Below are positions 32,442 to 43,469 of a stretch of 64,000 nt of DNA, in pieces. Made by a program: the position numbers and the translations under genes. Where the stretch lies: the NCBI GenBank assembly GCA_030770535.1, contig JASVEC010000007.1, positions 1,550,001 through 1,614,000 of the forward strand, in the 5' to 3' direction. The notes beneath the pieces are model-generated. The model saw only the letters and a program-made list of their open reading frames with translations. It did no database searches and was not told where the DNA came from. The first letter of the stretch is position 1; the number at the start of each line of letters is the position of its first letter. The DNA comes from Batkoa obscura. Its lineage: Eukaryota > Entomophthoromycota > Entomophthoromycetes > Entomophthorales > Batkoaceae.

Positions 32442-33002
32442 CTAGTAAGAGTTGTTACTTTTTGCATTATCATAGCCAAGTTTATCACAAAGTAAATCTC
32501 TCCATTTACCTTTACTTTCATGTTGGCTGGAGATGGCAGTAGCTTGGTATTGATCAGAGTACGAATTATCTGATTTTTTAGTATATCCATTATCATATTT
32601 ATGGTACTCTTTGTTTTCCACATTATTATAACTATTATTAGAATCATATGAGTCCATATGGTTTTTTTCATAATTATTACTGGTATTATAGTCAATTTTG
32701 TTATTGTATTGATCCTTTGAATGTTTATTATAATTGTCATAAGCTTCTGAGCCAGCACTATACTTATTGTTGTTATAACTATTATAATCATTATGCTTAT
32801 TATAACGATCATGTATATCACTCAACTCATCATAAGACTTCATTTTCTTATAGCTCATATCTTTATCATAATAATTATTTGGTGTCTTCGCATAACTTTC
32901 TAAGTGGCTATCCCCTCGATAGTTGCGCTCTCCAACATCTTCAACATTGTAAGCTAATCCCATGGAGAATACTAAACACAAAGTAATTAATTTTAGTGAC
33001 AT
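32442..33002 (-). CDS. Secreted Asn/Tyr/Ser/Lys-rich protein, unknown function
   Basis: I start at Met 33002, which opens a clear signal peptide (MSLKLITLCLVFSMGLAYN); an upstream in-frame ATG at 33086 adds a basic leader. The mature ~165 residues are low-complexity: Asn, Tyr, Ser, Asp, Lys and His in blocks such as YNKHNDYNSYNNNKYS. The end (WRDLLCDKLGYDNAK) is more ordinary and holds one Cys. No domain recognised. Resembles secreted tyrosine/asparagine-rich wall or matrix proteins in character only. Compare the repeat arm of the CAP protein at 23552, also Asn/Tyr-rich. Confidence 0.7.
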   Translation of the reverse strand: MSLKLITLCLVFSMGLAYNVEDVGERNYRGDSHLESYAKTPNNYYDKDMSYKKMKSYDELSDIHDRYNKHNDYNSYNNNKYSAGSEAYDNYNKHSKDQYNNKIDYNTSNNYEKNHMDSYDSNNSYNNVENKEYHKYDNGYTKKSDNSYSDQYQATAISSQHESKGKWRDLLCDKLGYDNAKSNNSY

Positions 33003-33177
33003 TTCGAAGTAATTTGTGTAATATAACAAAACATTTGAATAATTGAGTTTCTGAAGTTTTTTTATATACCTGATTCTTTTCTCCATTTAATAACACATTA
33101 TTCTCATTTCATCTCGTAATTTGGTACACATGTCTTAACTGAAATGAAAGCTTATTTTATTTAAAAATATTATGTAA

Positions 33178-33273
33178 GGGTGTTTTTTTAGTTTTATCAC
33201 TTTTTCCATTTTTCGAGTGCTATTAAGCAGAAAAAATGGTAGTAAATTCCCTAAGTAAAAAAAGATATCCTCA
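33178..33273 (-). mobile_element. 99-bp MITE family, diverged copy
   Basis: Starts GGGTGTTTTTTTAGTTTTAT and ends AAAGATATCCTC. The core AGTGCTATTAAGCAGAAAAA has several changes, suggesting an older insertion. Confidence 0.7.
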
Positions 33274-33351
33274 TATTCTAAACGTTCTTTTGGGCAGAAA
33301 CAGAGCTACTAAATAAAGGGAACTTTTTAAAAATTTAATAGTGTAAACTAT

Positions 33352-33410
33352 AATAAAATAAAATAAATTAAAATAAAATAAAATAAATTAAAATAAATTA
33401 AAATAAAGGG
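33352..33410. repeat. AAATA/AAATT simple repeat
   Basis: About ten units of AAATA with occasional AAATT, read on the plus strand. No function inferred. Confidence 0.8.
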
Positions 33411-33862
33411 TTGAAGTAGTAAGAAATAAAGGATATATTTTAAAAGACAATGATGGAAATAACAACATACCAATTATTCTAATTTCTTCATGTGGTTTTA
33501 TTTTAATTCCTCTTTTATCTCATGTTTTTTATATTCTTACAAGTTAGCAAAGTTTCGACTATAATCTTCCTTTATAAACCTCCTATACTTTTTATCCTGT
33601 TTAATCAACTATGAATATCTGTGGATAAATTGATATTCTTGTTATCTTAATAAATCTAAGTCTTCTCTTATAACATTCTATTTCGCATTAAAAGAATTTC
33701 AAAAGTACTGCTCATTCAAGTATTTTAATTCTTTTAAAATGGTCAACTCAAAATAAATTTTTATAGACATAAAAAGCTTAAAAAAATGGATAAGTTTATT
33801 GTAAAACTTTTGATTATTAAATTAGTACGAGGATAATTGTATAGTATAGTGAGAGTAGAGTT

Positions 33863-35932
33863 TTAGTCAGAGCAATTGGCAGCGTCTTCACTAGGGCAGG
33901 CAAAACCAGTGGCTACGACGGCTTGGTTTAATCCTGCAACATTAAAGATAGCATGAACAACCCCACCAATACCTTCTCCAGCTAAAAATCCAGAAGCTAA
34001 TCCAACAACACCGATTTCATAATTTTCTGGATCATATCTTTTCCATATTTCTCTGATAAGTGCTCCAAGGAATTGAGCAATAGGGATATAAGGGGTGGGG
34101 GTAACAAAAGCCATACCAAATGCATTCATATTAGGAATATAAGCTGCATATTTCCTTAAATAGGTACGCTTTAACACAATAATAACAAATGTAAAAATTC
34201 CAAAGGCTAAACAGGCATAACCAGAAGAGACTGGAATAGAATTTACACCACCAATTAATGCCTCAGCAACTGAGGCCCAGGCAACACCAGCTGGTACTTG
34301 AAATTGACATTTATCAATCAAATTTTTATCAAGTGCACATGGATAGGCTTTACCAAATACCCAAAACATAACAACAGCAGCAAAAATTCCTACAATGGAA
34401 CCAACAGTTTGTGCATAAAATTGAGATTTAGGTGAAGCACGTAAAATATGTCCAGTCTTAAGATCAGATACCATGTCAACTGCTTGAGCAGCGGTACTCA
34501 TTGATGCAACACCAGAGATCAAATTGACTTTAAGTGCAATATTCTCTGTTGGGAAAGAAAGGCCTGAAAACGTAATTTGAGTAATTTTTCCAATAGAACC
34601 CATAGGATTAATATCGATATCTCCTGCAGATTGACAACCAATAAAGGCAAGGACGAATCCTAAAAACAGAGATAAGAAACATCCACCTACAGTAACTTCA
34701 AAAGAGAAATGAAGAACGAGGATAGAAAAGACAGATGTACAGGTAAGCCCAATAGCCCATACCCAAGTAGGAATACGGAGATGGGATGGGACGGGATCAA
34801 TCTCGTTGTAATCAACGTTCTCAGTTTTACTAATAAAAGGTACAAATCTAGCAAGTTGATTACGCAAAGAATTGGTCATGCCGGAAAATGCATTAAAAAT
34901 GGTTTTGTAGTTAAGTAAAAGTTCAGTAAAGGTTGCAACGATGAGAATAGTGACTCCAGGCCAGATAAACCAATATTGTGCTGTTGGCTTACCATCTTTA
35001 GAGAAACCATAGGCTTTAGATTTGGTTAAAATGTCAGTATAAGATTGCATAAGTGGACCAACAATACCAAAACTGAATATAGAACCAGCTAAAAATGAAA
35101 TACCGGTATTAATTCCTACTAACATACCTGATCCAACAAAGGCACCCGTAGTTTGGAATCTCCACTTCCATTGAGTATCTGCCTTAATAAGTGCAGGGTA
35201 ATTAGCAGCTGTCCCAATCCAGTAAAGAATATGGAAATCCCAAATAAATGGAACAAAATAGGAAAGGATTTTCCATAAAAACATAGCAGCAAATCCTCCA
35301 AAAATCCATCTACCTTGTTGGAAAGCTGATTTCTCAGCGTTAGCGCTTGAATGTAATGTCTTGATAGACTCAGCGGCGGCAGTTGGAGTTGGGAAAATCA
35401 ACTTTCTTTGAATAATAAAGTAATTTCTTAATGGGATGCCAAAGAATAAACCGTGGAAGGCAGCTGCAGTAGTCCAAAGTAATAAAATACCCCAGGCATC
35501 ATCAATAGGTGGTAATAAACCTCTATCGAGTAAATAAATAGCTGGGATACCAGATTGGAAACCAGCAGATAAGGAACCAACTGCTGTTGCAGCTGATTGT
35601 AAAGAACAATTTTCACGTATGCCGAAATAACCTCCCCCAAATTTCTCTGGTAAGGCTAAAGAAAGTGGCTTCATAACTACGAAACCTAAAACAGCACCAA
35701 GCATAGCAGCCGAGAATGTATTACCTGCTTTAAGACCAAGGTACATATTACTTGCAACAACGATGATACCAATTAATGAACCGACAATTACTGAGCGCCA
35801 AGTGAAATGGGCTATATCTTCAAAACCATAGTTATCATCATTTGGGTCAATATCTTTTAATCCTGATATTTCATACTTTTCATCACTATAATCAACCCCC
35901 TCCTTATGCTGAATTTCTTTTTCAGTACTCAT
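33863..35932 (-). CDS. OPT-family oligopeptide (or metal-chelate) transporter
   Basis: 689 aa, single exon. A short acidic cytosolic N-terminus leads to many hydrophobic segments. The start of the membrane part, FTWRSVIVGSLIGIIVVASN followed by MYLGLKAGNTFSAAMLGAVL, then FGIRENCSLQSAATAVGS, is characteristic of the OPT superfamily. Later blocks include GGCFLSLFLGFVLAFIGCQS, AGDIDINPMGSIGKITQI and GHILRASPKSQFYAQTVGS. Such proteins import small peptides, glutathione or siderophore/metal chelates with protons across the plasma membrane. The sequence looks closer to the YSL/prokaryote-like branch than to the classic peptide OPTs, which are longer; this is a judgement by eye. The start Met precedes the conserved region with no alternative nearby. 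Confidence 0.93.
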   Translation of the reverse strand: MSTEKEIQHKEGVDYSDEKYEISGLKDIDPNDDNYGFEDIAHFTWRSVIVGSLIGIIVVASNMYLGLKAGNTFSAAMLGAVLGFVVMKPLSLALPEKFGGGYFGIRENCSLQSAATAVGSLSAGFQSGIPAIYLLDRGLLPPIDDAWGILLLWTTAAAFHGLFFGIPLRNYFIIQRKLIFPTPTAAAESIKTLHSSANAEKSAFQQGRWIFGGFAAMFLWKILSYFVPFIWDFHILYWIGTAANYPALIKADTQWKWRFQTTGAFVGSGMLVGINTGISFLAGSIFSFGIVGPLMQSYTDILTKSKAYGFSKDGKPTAQYWFIWPGVTILIVATFTELLLNYKTIFNAFSGMTNSLRNQLARFVPFISKTENVDYNEIDPVPSHLRIPTWVWAIGLTCTSVFSILVLHFSFEVTVGGCFLSLFLGFVLAFIGCQSAGDIDINPMGSIGKITQITFSGLSFPTENIALKVNLISGVASMSTAAQAVDMVSDLKTGHILRASPKSQFYAQTVGSIVGIFAAVVMFWVFGKAYPCALDKNLIDKCQFQVPAGVAWASVAEALIGGVNSIPVSSGYACLAFGIFTFVIIVLKRTYLRKYAAYIPNMNAFGMAFVTPTPYIPIAQFLGALIREIWKRYDPENYEIGVVGLASGFLAGEGIGGVVHAIFNVAGLNQAVVATGFACPSEDAANCSD

Positions 35933-38153
35933 GTTTCTAATTAATTAGTAGCTGATAGTAAACTTAAAAATTAAAATTAAATAAATGAAAGAATGTAAGG
36001 ATACTACTTTACAGAGAAATAAAACTTATAGATGACTTGTTTTCAGGGAGCATGGGCCATTTTATATACTTTTTTTAGACTAATATTTTGTATTTTTAAT
36101 ACATGATAAATATTAGTTAATATCTTTAGAAAAATTATCCCACCACCAATTGAATATTAGCTAATAAAAGTAATATTTTAAATATTTTTCGATATTCATT
36201 GGATCTTTTATAAATTTTTGTTTTCTTATGAAATGATCTTTGACAGGTATTGCGACATTTTAAATCCAGATTTTGAATTTTTATGTCCTTGAATTAGTAA
36301 TAAGTTACCCTTATTTAAAAATAATGAAAAGAGATAACTAGAAAATATAAATAGAACTATACATGACTTATTGATGGTAGTAGAAATTACTATATTATAT
36401 CACATAGTCATAATAAAGTGTTCTTACGGTTTATAGATTTATTAAAATATTAGATTCTAATTGCCTAATTTTCAAATCGGATTCTAACATTATTAAGTTT
36501 AATATGTAATCTGAAGGTTATTGAAGTTATATAGATTATTTAGAGAATATTTAAGTTCGTAGAATACACTATTAGGTGATGTGTATAAAATATTTATAGT
36601 TAAATATAAAAAAGTATGATAACGGAAAAAGCAGGTGATTATCAAGAAAAATCTGATCATTTGCATGATATTGAATAAAAAAAGAAGTAATTTTAATTAA
36701 ACATTTTGATGAGATTCATACAAAATAAATGGAGATGTATTTTATTGTTTAAGGATTTTACTAACAATCTTTCCACTCAAATAACGCTTAAAAAATGGAA
36801 AAAATAATGAAACCAAAAAAAACACCCCCTAAATGTTAGTTCCTGTTTCAATAGTATTAAAAATTTAAGCTATAATTGATATAATATATTGATTGAAATA
36901 AACAATTATTAGTAATTTGTTGAGATAATGACGTCTTTATTTTATTAAGAACTTTTTATTATACCATTATCATCCTTTTATCCCTTCGTATAATATTTGA
37001 TAATGATTTCGATAAAATAATATTATTTTGTCATTTATTCATTTAGTATATTTAACGATTAGTTTCCTTATCTAAAATAAATAGAAGTTTGAAGTTATTA
37101 TAACATTATAACATACTTTTTATTTAACATTTATTTCTATAAAGTTTAATAAGATAAAAAACCTAAGTTATCCCATGAGTGATTTTCTTTTTAAGTATTG
37201 AAGTTTTCATAATTTAAATAGACAATTAGCTAATAAATAGTACCATTTTTAATCTTTGAATTTTAAAAAAATAAAAACATCTTTTGAACAATATGTTATT
37301 AGAAACTTTGTTGCTTATTACTATTTTATTGTTTTATTATTTATCATTTTATTTTATTTTATAAACATTATTTTTAATTCGATTAAAAAAATGTTTTTTC
37401 GTATCTAATTACTAATAGCTACTTTTTATTTTTTAATTTCTAGTTTTTATTATAGCTACCGGTTTTTGAGCTATTCGTTTATTATGTAAAAATACTTTGT
37501 TAGTATTATACTTTTATATATTTTAAGGCTTTCTCTTCTAATTATACTAACTTATTTAAAACAGAGTATAATACTATTTTATGTAATTTGGAATATTTGA
37601 AAATAAAGTTTTAATTTAATAATTTTTTTTACTTTATTTTTTATTAGTTTTTAATATTTTAAAAAAATGTTTTGATCATAACTAAATGAGTAATGACCTT
37701 TTCAAAATTTTTGGATGTAATTATATTATTTATAAAAATATGGCTTAATGTTTAGTAATATAAGAGTAAAAAAAAATATTCGTAAAAAACGATTCGGATT
37801 TTAAAACTCACTATTGTTATAGTAGATTATATCAATATCTTTATGCTCTATTGAATATATCAATTTAGATAAAAACAAGGTTGTGATATCAGTAAAAAGG
37901 GTAAATATTATTTACAAATATTTTTCATAATAAATAGATGTCTGTATAAATAAAATAAAAAAATTATACTTTATTTCATAAATATTCTAGAATTGTTATA
38001 AACAGTCGCTAAAAAATAAATACTTAATATAAGAACAATACAATGATTATCACAATAAACATTTATTTTACTTTACGTAAATTAAAAAACGAAAATATAA
38101 TAGTTGAACACTATAAAATAAGTAGGGATGATTTATATAATTATAAACTATTT
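35933..38153. other. Intergenic region, one MITE, otherwise nothing recognised
   Basis: About 2.2 kb of AT-rich sequence. One full 99-bp MITE at 36731-36829. No frame or RNA gene could be recognised. Confidence 0.45.
36731..36829 (+). mobile_element. 99-bp MITE family copy
   Basis: Starts GGAGATGTATTTTATTG and ends AAACACCCCC, bracketed by AAAT on both sides. Confidence 0.85.
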
Positions 38154-40088
38154 TTACTTCTTAACATCCAAACAACCAAGTAAAGTATCTTTAAGCTCAG
38201 AACACATAGGGAACTCAAATAGTAGTATTTGAACTCTTTGAATTACAAAATCGATGTCAGATTTATTAGTAAACCTTTCCAAGTTATAAGCAAGTTGAAA
38301 TAGTTCTAAAATAGATATACAATTTTGTTTCAAAAAGTCCATTACTTCATTAGGATAATTACTTTGAAGTTGAAATTTCTCGCATGTTATTGCTAGAAGG
38401 AATATATAAAAGGCATTAAGTAGCTCTTCAAATTGGATTGCCCTTAAAATTGAATAAATCATCTTATTAATTGTATCAGTTGTGCTAGGTTTCAAATTAT
38501 TATTTAAATAACCTTTAATTTGGGTTACAAGTTCAACATTATCTGGCGTATCACTTAATTGTTCCATAACGTTTTCAAAATAAACGTATGTTAGTATTTT
38601 ATAAATTGATGTTATTTTAAGTGCTGCTTCTAATACTATTAACATATCTCTTGGTGATACTTGCCTTTGAACTTTGTTATTAACAATAGAAGGACATATT
38701 AAATAAATTTGGTTGCAATAGAGTAAAACAGAGTAACGTACTAAAAAATAAAATTTATGATGAATGCAAAAGTTATTTGAAAAATGACAAAGATAATTAT
38801 GCATGTAAAGTGCTTCTTTCCTAACACCTCTTAAATATTCTTCCCCAATAAAGTTAGAATTGGGTTGAATATAACATTTGATTGCTTGCTGAACTCTTTT
38901 GTAATCATTATTTGTTAATTTCAATTTATTATAACAAATTTGTTCAGAATCGGAGACTGAGTTGTTAAATGCTTTGAAATGGTTAGCAATAATGGAAAAG
39001 ATTTCAATTGAATTAAACCAAATAAACGAAGGGGTCCTTCTATTATCTGTACACCTGTCAATGGAAGTAGAATACTTTATTTCGAGTTGATGTAATAGTT
39101 GCATATCAAGAGGTTGACTATTTGTATGCTTTGGAAGAGCATCACGATTGAGAAAGAGTAGATTGTTTGAATTCATAAAAAACAAAATATAGGCCCATAA
39201 TTTATACTTCTTTAATATCAAATAAGATTCTTGTGTTGTTTTGCTTTTCAAATCTACTTTCAAATCAATTTTATCAATCCCAAAACAATAAGCCATCCTC
39301 AATACTATTGGAAAAACGCTTTTTATTAAGTTAATATTCGATTCATAGCAGCTCATTTTAATAAATAACACCAATGCTTTTAAATTATCAAAGCTTACTG
39401 TATTAATGCTCTGATAAATTAAATTAACAGATTCCTTGTAAGTTTTATTAAATATGTCTTTTAACATTTCATCACATATCATATCATGAAAAAATCCAAA
39501 TGTACTTAGCACGGTATAATAAATAAAATCACCTTTCTTATCTTTAATTATTTTAGTTAACTCCTGACTAGTAAACTCGGAGCCTGATCCTACCAATATA
39601 CAATTATGCGCATCTATCCCTATCTCTAAGAAACTTCCATAATCAAACCTACTCGGTTCATTACCTACATGCTCTATGCTTCTACCACCACGATTTCTCA
39701 AGCTATATAAGTGATCGGAATGGAAGTTCATATAATCCTTTATAACACTTTCCACCTTCCTTATGTTTATAGCGAAGTAATCCCAACATTTGGTTTCTAG
39801 ATACTCCTTTGAGACACCTGCACTTAGCTTAATTTGGTCAATAGCCCAGATTAGATATCTTTTGATATAATCCAATCTCTTGATATTATAGTATAGAATT
39901 GGCTTTGAGTTTGAAGTTGAACTTTTTAACTCACGTTCAATTTCGTTTATCGCTCGAAATAGATGCTCAATTCGTGCTTCTAAAAGGTCTATCCTTTCAT
40001 TTACTTTCTCTTGTTTTGTTCGTATATTATATAATGTATATTTCCTTTTAGTCCCACTTGTATCAAAAGTATAGCCTTTAATTATCAT
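38154..40088 (-). CDS. Regulator-like protein A (fungal transcription factor-type core, no zinc cluster)
   Basis: 644 aa, single exon. The N-terminus is basic, then a likely coiled coil (about residues 30-60, NERIDLLEARIEHLF). The middle (about 230-310, including ALVLFIKMSCYESNINLIKS and VFPIVLRMAYCFGIDKIDLK) resembles the middle homology region of Zn2Cys6 activators, where an R-M-A-x-x-x-G-I stretch is common. No CxxC cluster lies before the coiled coil, nor in the DNA just upstream. So it is either a cofactor without DNA binding or a member of an unrelated helical family. It is homologous to gene B, 210 bp upstream on the same strand, and nearly identical in long tracts to A' (52529-54463). 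Confidence 0.65.
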   Translation of the reverse strand: MIIKGYTFDTSGTKRKYTLYNIRTKQEKVNERIDLLEARIEHLFRAINEIERELKSSTSNSKPILYYNIKRLDYIKRYLIWAIDQIKLSAGVSKEYLETKCWDYFAINIRKVESVIKDYMNFHSDHLYSLRNRGGRSIEHVGNEPSRFDYGSFLEIGIDAHNCILVGSGSEFTSQELTKIIKDKKGDFIYYTVLSTFGFFHDMICDEMLKDIFNKTYKESVNLIYQSINTVSFDNLKALVLFIKMSCYESNINLIKSVFPIVLRMAYCFGIDKIDLKVDLKSKTTQESYLILKKYKLWAYILFFMNSNNLLFLNRDALPKHTNSQPLDMQLLHQLEIKYSTSIDRCTDNRRTPSFIWFNSIEIFSIIANHFKAFNNSVSDSEQICYNKLKLTNNDYKRVQQAIKCYIQPNSNFIGEEYLRGVRKEALYMHNYLCHFSNNFCIHHKFYFLVRYSVLLYCNQIYLICPSIVNNKVQRQVSPRDMLIVLEAALKITSIYKILTYVYFENVMEQLSDTPDNVELVTQIKGYLNNNLKPSTTDTINKMIYSILRAIQFEELLNAFYIFLLAITCEKFQLQSNYPNEVMDFLKQNCISILELFQLAYNLERFTNKSDIDFVIQRVQILLFEFPMCSELKDTLLGCLDVKK

Positions 40089-40298
40089 GATATTGAATTA
40101 AAATGGTATGTTTTTATAAATTGAAAAATAAAAAGCCTGAGGTTTATATCACAAGACTCATTTTTGAACCAAAAAATATCGCTTTTTCAAATGGAATTAT
40201 TAGTCTTATTCTATTCTCATTAAACCATTTAAGCTTATTGTTATAGTGTAATAAATAAATGTATAAATAAAAGATAAAAATAAAAAACATAGACAGCT

Positions 40299-42227
40299 TT
40301 AATAAAACTGATCAATATTCACAATACTCTTAATGTCTTTCAAAAACTCCTTTGAAATCGTAAAATTAGTCAATATAATTTTTAACCTTTGAAAAGTATA
40401 ATCGATATCCAATTTTTTATAGATATGCTTTGATTTGTAAACAAGTTGAAGTATTTGCAAAATAATCAATACGTTATGTTTCAAATAATCCATCATTTCA
40501 TTAGAATAATTGCTTCGAAGCTGAAAATTCTCCGAGGTTATAGCTAATAGGAACACATACATGGAATAAAGTAGGTTTTCAAAATGAAGCGACTTGATAG
40601 TCACATAAATCGAAATATTAAGGTGATGGTTTATATCGGGTTCCGGGGATTGATTTAGATAAGTTTTAATATGATCAATCAGGTGTTCATTACCCTCAGT
40701 TTCACTTAAAAGTTCGATTGTATTTTCAAAATAGACATAGATTATTATCTTATAAAAAGAAAACATTTTGATCCCTGCTTCCAAAACAACTAACATGTCT
40801 TTTAGAGGCACTTCCATTTGTATAGGATTACTATCCATTATCGGGTTTACTAAAAGTATTTGAATCATACAAAACAACATGCTTCTTCGAATTAATAAAT
40901 GATAGCCATGTTGTTCACAATGGTTATTCGGAATCCGACATAAATAATTTTGGATATACAATGGTTGCTTTTTGGTATATCTTAGGTATTCCTCAATAAT
41001 AAAGTTAGCATTGGGCTTAAAATAATAGCTTGTGATATACTGTATCCGTTCAATGTCATAATTGTTCAATCTCATAGTCTCATAACACACAGGTTTAACT
41101 TTAGATAATTCATCTTTGATAGTTAGAATATGTTTTGATAGAATTAAAAATACTTCATTTAAATTTGTCCAAAAAGAGAACGAAAGTTCTTTTTGATTAG
41201 TAAATGTATTAAACGGATTCGGATACTTTTGATAAACTTGATTTAATACCTTAAAGTTAGGTAACTTGAGTTCAAACTGTTTTCCTAATGGAAACTGCTC
41301 AAACAAAGAATGATTTGTTGTAGCAAAGATCACTATAGACTCCCATATTTTATACTTTTGTACTACTAATGTTGCTTCTTCAAATGTTTTATTTTCTAAG
41401 TCTGTGTTTAAATTTACTTTATCAATCTCCAATGAATAAGCCATCCTTAATATTATTGGATAAACATGGTTCAATAGGTCCCAATTAAAATCAAAACATG
41501 CAACTTTACTTAGTAACAATAGTGCCTTAAGGGTATTGATACTTACATCATCTAAAGCTTGATAGATTAGCTTTGTTGACTCATTATGAGTTTTATTAAA
41601 AATGTCTATTAAAATTGGATCATGGTATATATTTCCATATGAGCTAAAAGTGCTTAAAATAGTATACGATAAAAAATTAGGCTGTTTGCTTTTTAGTATA
41701 GTCCTTAACTCTTTTTCTGTAAACTGATTACCTGATCCAAATAATAAGCATCGATGTGCATGGATCCCATCCTCTAAAAATTTACCATAATCTACACTCG
41801 TTATCTTATTTCCTACTCCTTCAGCACTTCTTCCTGTCCTGTTTCTTAAGTTAAATAATTTGTCTGAATTGAGTTTAATATAGTCCTTTAATATTGAGTC
41901 AACTTGCTTTATATATGTATCAAATTGAGAAGTTGAAAAAAGATTAGTGCAACTGTAATCATTAAAGTTACTATTGGAATTCAACTGCTTACAAGCCCAA
42001 ATCAAATAATTTTTTATATACTGAAATTTCCTATAATAATATACTGGTATTCCATTTGAGCTTGAATTGCTTAAAGTTAATTCATAATCCTTTATAAACT
42101 GTAATATTGCTTGAATTTGTAACTCCAATCTTAGTATCCTTTCGTTTAATTGTTTGCTTTTTGCTCTTGAGCTATGTCCTTTCTTACGCTCTCCTTCTTT
42201 ATTGAAGTTATATGGTATTATTTTCAT
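40299..42227 (-). CDS. Regulator-like protein B, paralogue of A
   Basis: 642 aa, single exon. Same plan as A: basic start (KKGHSSRAKSKQ), coiled coil (LNERILRLELQIQAIL), conserved blocks LRNRTGRSAEGVGN (about 128-141) and YPIILRMAYSLEIDKVNL in the transcription-factor-like middle. A and B share perhaps a third to a half of residues by eye (for example LFNLRNR against LYSLRNR, and DIFNKT in both). The first ~450 codons are identical to B' on the other side of the tyrosinase block; the last ~190 are not. Function unknown. Confidence 0.65.
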   Translation of the reverse strand: MKIIPYNFNKEGERKKGHSSRAKSKQLNERILRLELQIQAILQFIKDYELTLSNSSSNGIPVYYYRKFQYIKNYLIWACKQLNSNSNFNDYSCTNLFSTSQFDTYIKQVDSILKDYIKLNSDKLFNLRNRTGRSAEGVGNKITSVDYGKFLEDGIHAHRCLLFGSGNQFTEKELRTILKSKQPNFLSYTILSTFSSYGNIYHDPILIDIFNKTHNESTKLIYQALDDVSINTLKALLLLSKVACFDFNWDLLNHVYPIILRMAYSLEIDKVNLNTDLENKTFEEATLVVQKYKIWESIVIFATTNHSLFEQFPLGKQFELKLPNFKVLNQVYQKYPNPFNTFTNQKELSFSFWTNLNEVFLILSKHILTIKDELSKVKPVCYETMRLNNYDIERIQYITSYYFKPNANFIIEEYLRYTKKQPLYIQNYLCRIPNNHCEQHGYHLLIRRSMLFCMIQILLVNPIMDSNPIQMEVPLKDMLVVLEAGIKMFSFYKIIIYVYFENTIELLSETEGNEHLIDHIKTYLNQSPEPDINHHLNISIYVTIKSLHFENLLYSMYVFLLAITSENFQLRSNYSNEMMDYLKHNVLIILQILQLVYKSKHIYKKLDIDYTFQRLKIILTNFTISKEFLKDIKSIVNIDQFY

Positions 42228-43469
42228 TCAAAAAGTAATTATTTCAAATTTCATTTTTTATCTGTTTCCAAACTTTTTAAAAAGATACTCAAACTGGAAC
42301 TTATAAAAGTAATAAAAATTTATTGCTATAAATTGTAAGATTTCTTGAATCTAGCAACTTATTTTTATAAAATTATGAAATAGTTAGTTCACAAATGTTT
42401 TAAGCAGTATTAATTTTTTTAAAACTGTATAATGGTAAAAGATATACTAAAGTAACAAGCAAAGCAAATTTCTTCTCTAGCCTTTGATGATAATAAAGTC
42501 TAGAATGGATCACATGCTCGCGTTTTTTTGGCCATAGCATTTAACCCAAATTTTCAAATTTTAGGCAGCATAAAAAATGGTCAAAATAATGAAGAAAACA
42601 CTCATACACCAAGTTTGCAAATTTAAATCTAAATAGACTTTTAAACCTTATCTTTAATTTTAATGTTTTTAATTTTACTCATTTTATAATATGTTGAACA
42701 CATGTTTAACTAAAAAATACACAATTGTTATTCATTTTGATACTGGGGGATGGCTTTGGATAATAGCAATATGTGGGCTATAAAAATAATAAAATAGCAA
42801 AAAGATAGTGGATAAAAAGGAGGAATAACGAAAGCTACAGATGATTACAAACAGGAGGATTTATCAGTCAAAATAAATATTAATTTAATCAAATAGGAAA
42901 ATATTAGTATTAATGATTGACAAAATTTCACTATAAAAGGTAAGCAATAGCTAATAGCATTGAAAGTCACAAAGTAAACTGTATTTTTTGAAGATATTTT
43001 AAATAATTTCTCATCTTTACTTTTATTCATAAATTAAATTGAATAACTCATTATTAATCACCAAGTCATAAAAATAAGTAGTTTCTTTATGATATAAAGC
43101 TGATCATTTATTAAAAACTCAACTGTTGTAGCTCTACTGCGGCCTAACTAATTATTCATTCAAGAGTCAAATTTACCTAGATCAAGCCAAAATCTGATAA
43201 TTGGGCTTCAAAAACCAACCAGTAAAATAGCTGACTCTAAAAGCAAAAGCTAATTAGATCATAATAGAGCTGTAACACATGTATAAGCTGAAGATAAAAA
43301 ATGGCTGAATTAATACTTGAGATATTTTTTTTAAAAAATGGCTGAGAGTTTAATATCAATAACTGAAATTAAAATGATGGGCAAAAAAATCATTGCTCCC
43401 ATTGTAAAATAACAATATAAATAATACGTTTAATTAGTTTATTGTACTATTTTTTATATTCAATTAAAA
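42228..43469. other. Intergenic region upstream of B and tyrosinase
   Basis: Divergent promoter region. Contains one ACAGCTG-family element (43121-43276). A 61-codon frame at 42845-43030 has no support. Confidence 0.45.
43121..43276. mobile_element. ACAGCTG-ended MITE family, copy c
   Basis: Left AACTGTTGTAGCTCTACTGC, right ATCATAATAGAGCTGTAACA. Shares AGATCATAATAGAGCT with the copy at 4979. It lies about 190 bp before the tyrosinase start codon. Confidence 0.55.

Larger units (their letters stand above)
33003..33862. other. Intergenic region with a MITE and an A/T pentamer repeat
   Basis: Contains a worn 99-bp MITE (33178-33273) and a simple repeat of AAATA/AAATT units (about 33352-33410). 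Otherwise unremarkable. Confidence 0.5.

Noticed and set aside
42500-42600. Possible further 99-bp MITE (AAAAAATGG, AATGAAG, AAAACACTC)
   Set aside because: Only scattered short matches; ends and core cannot be aligned.
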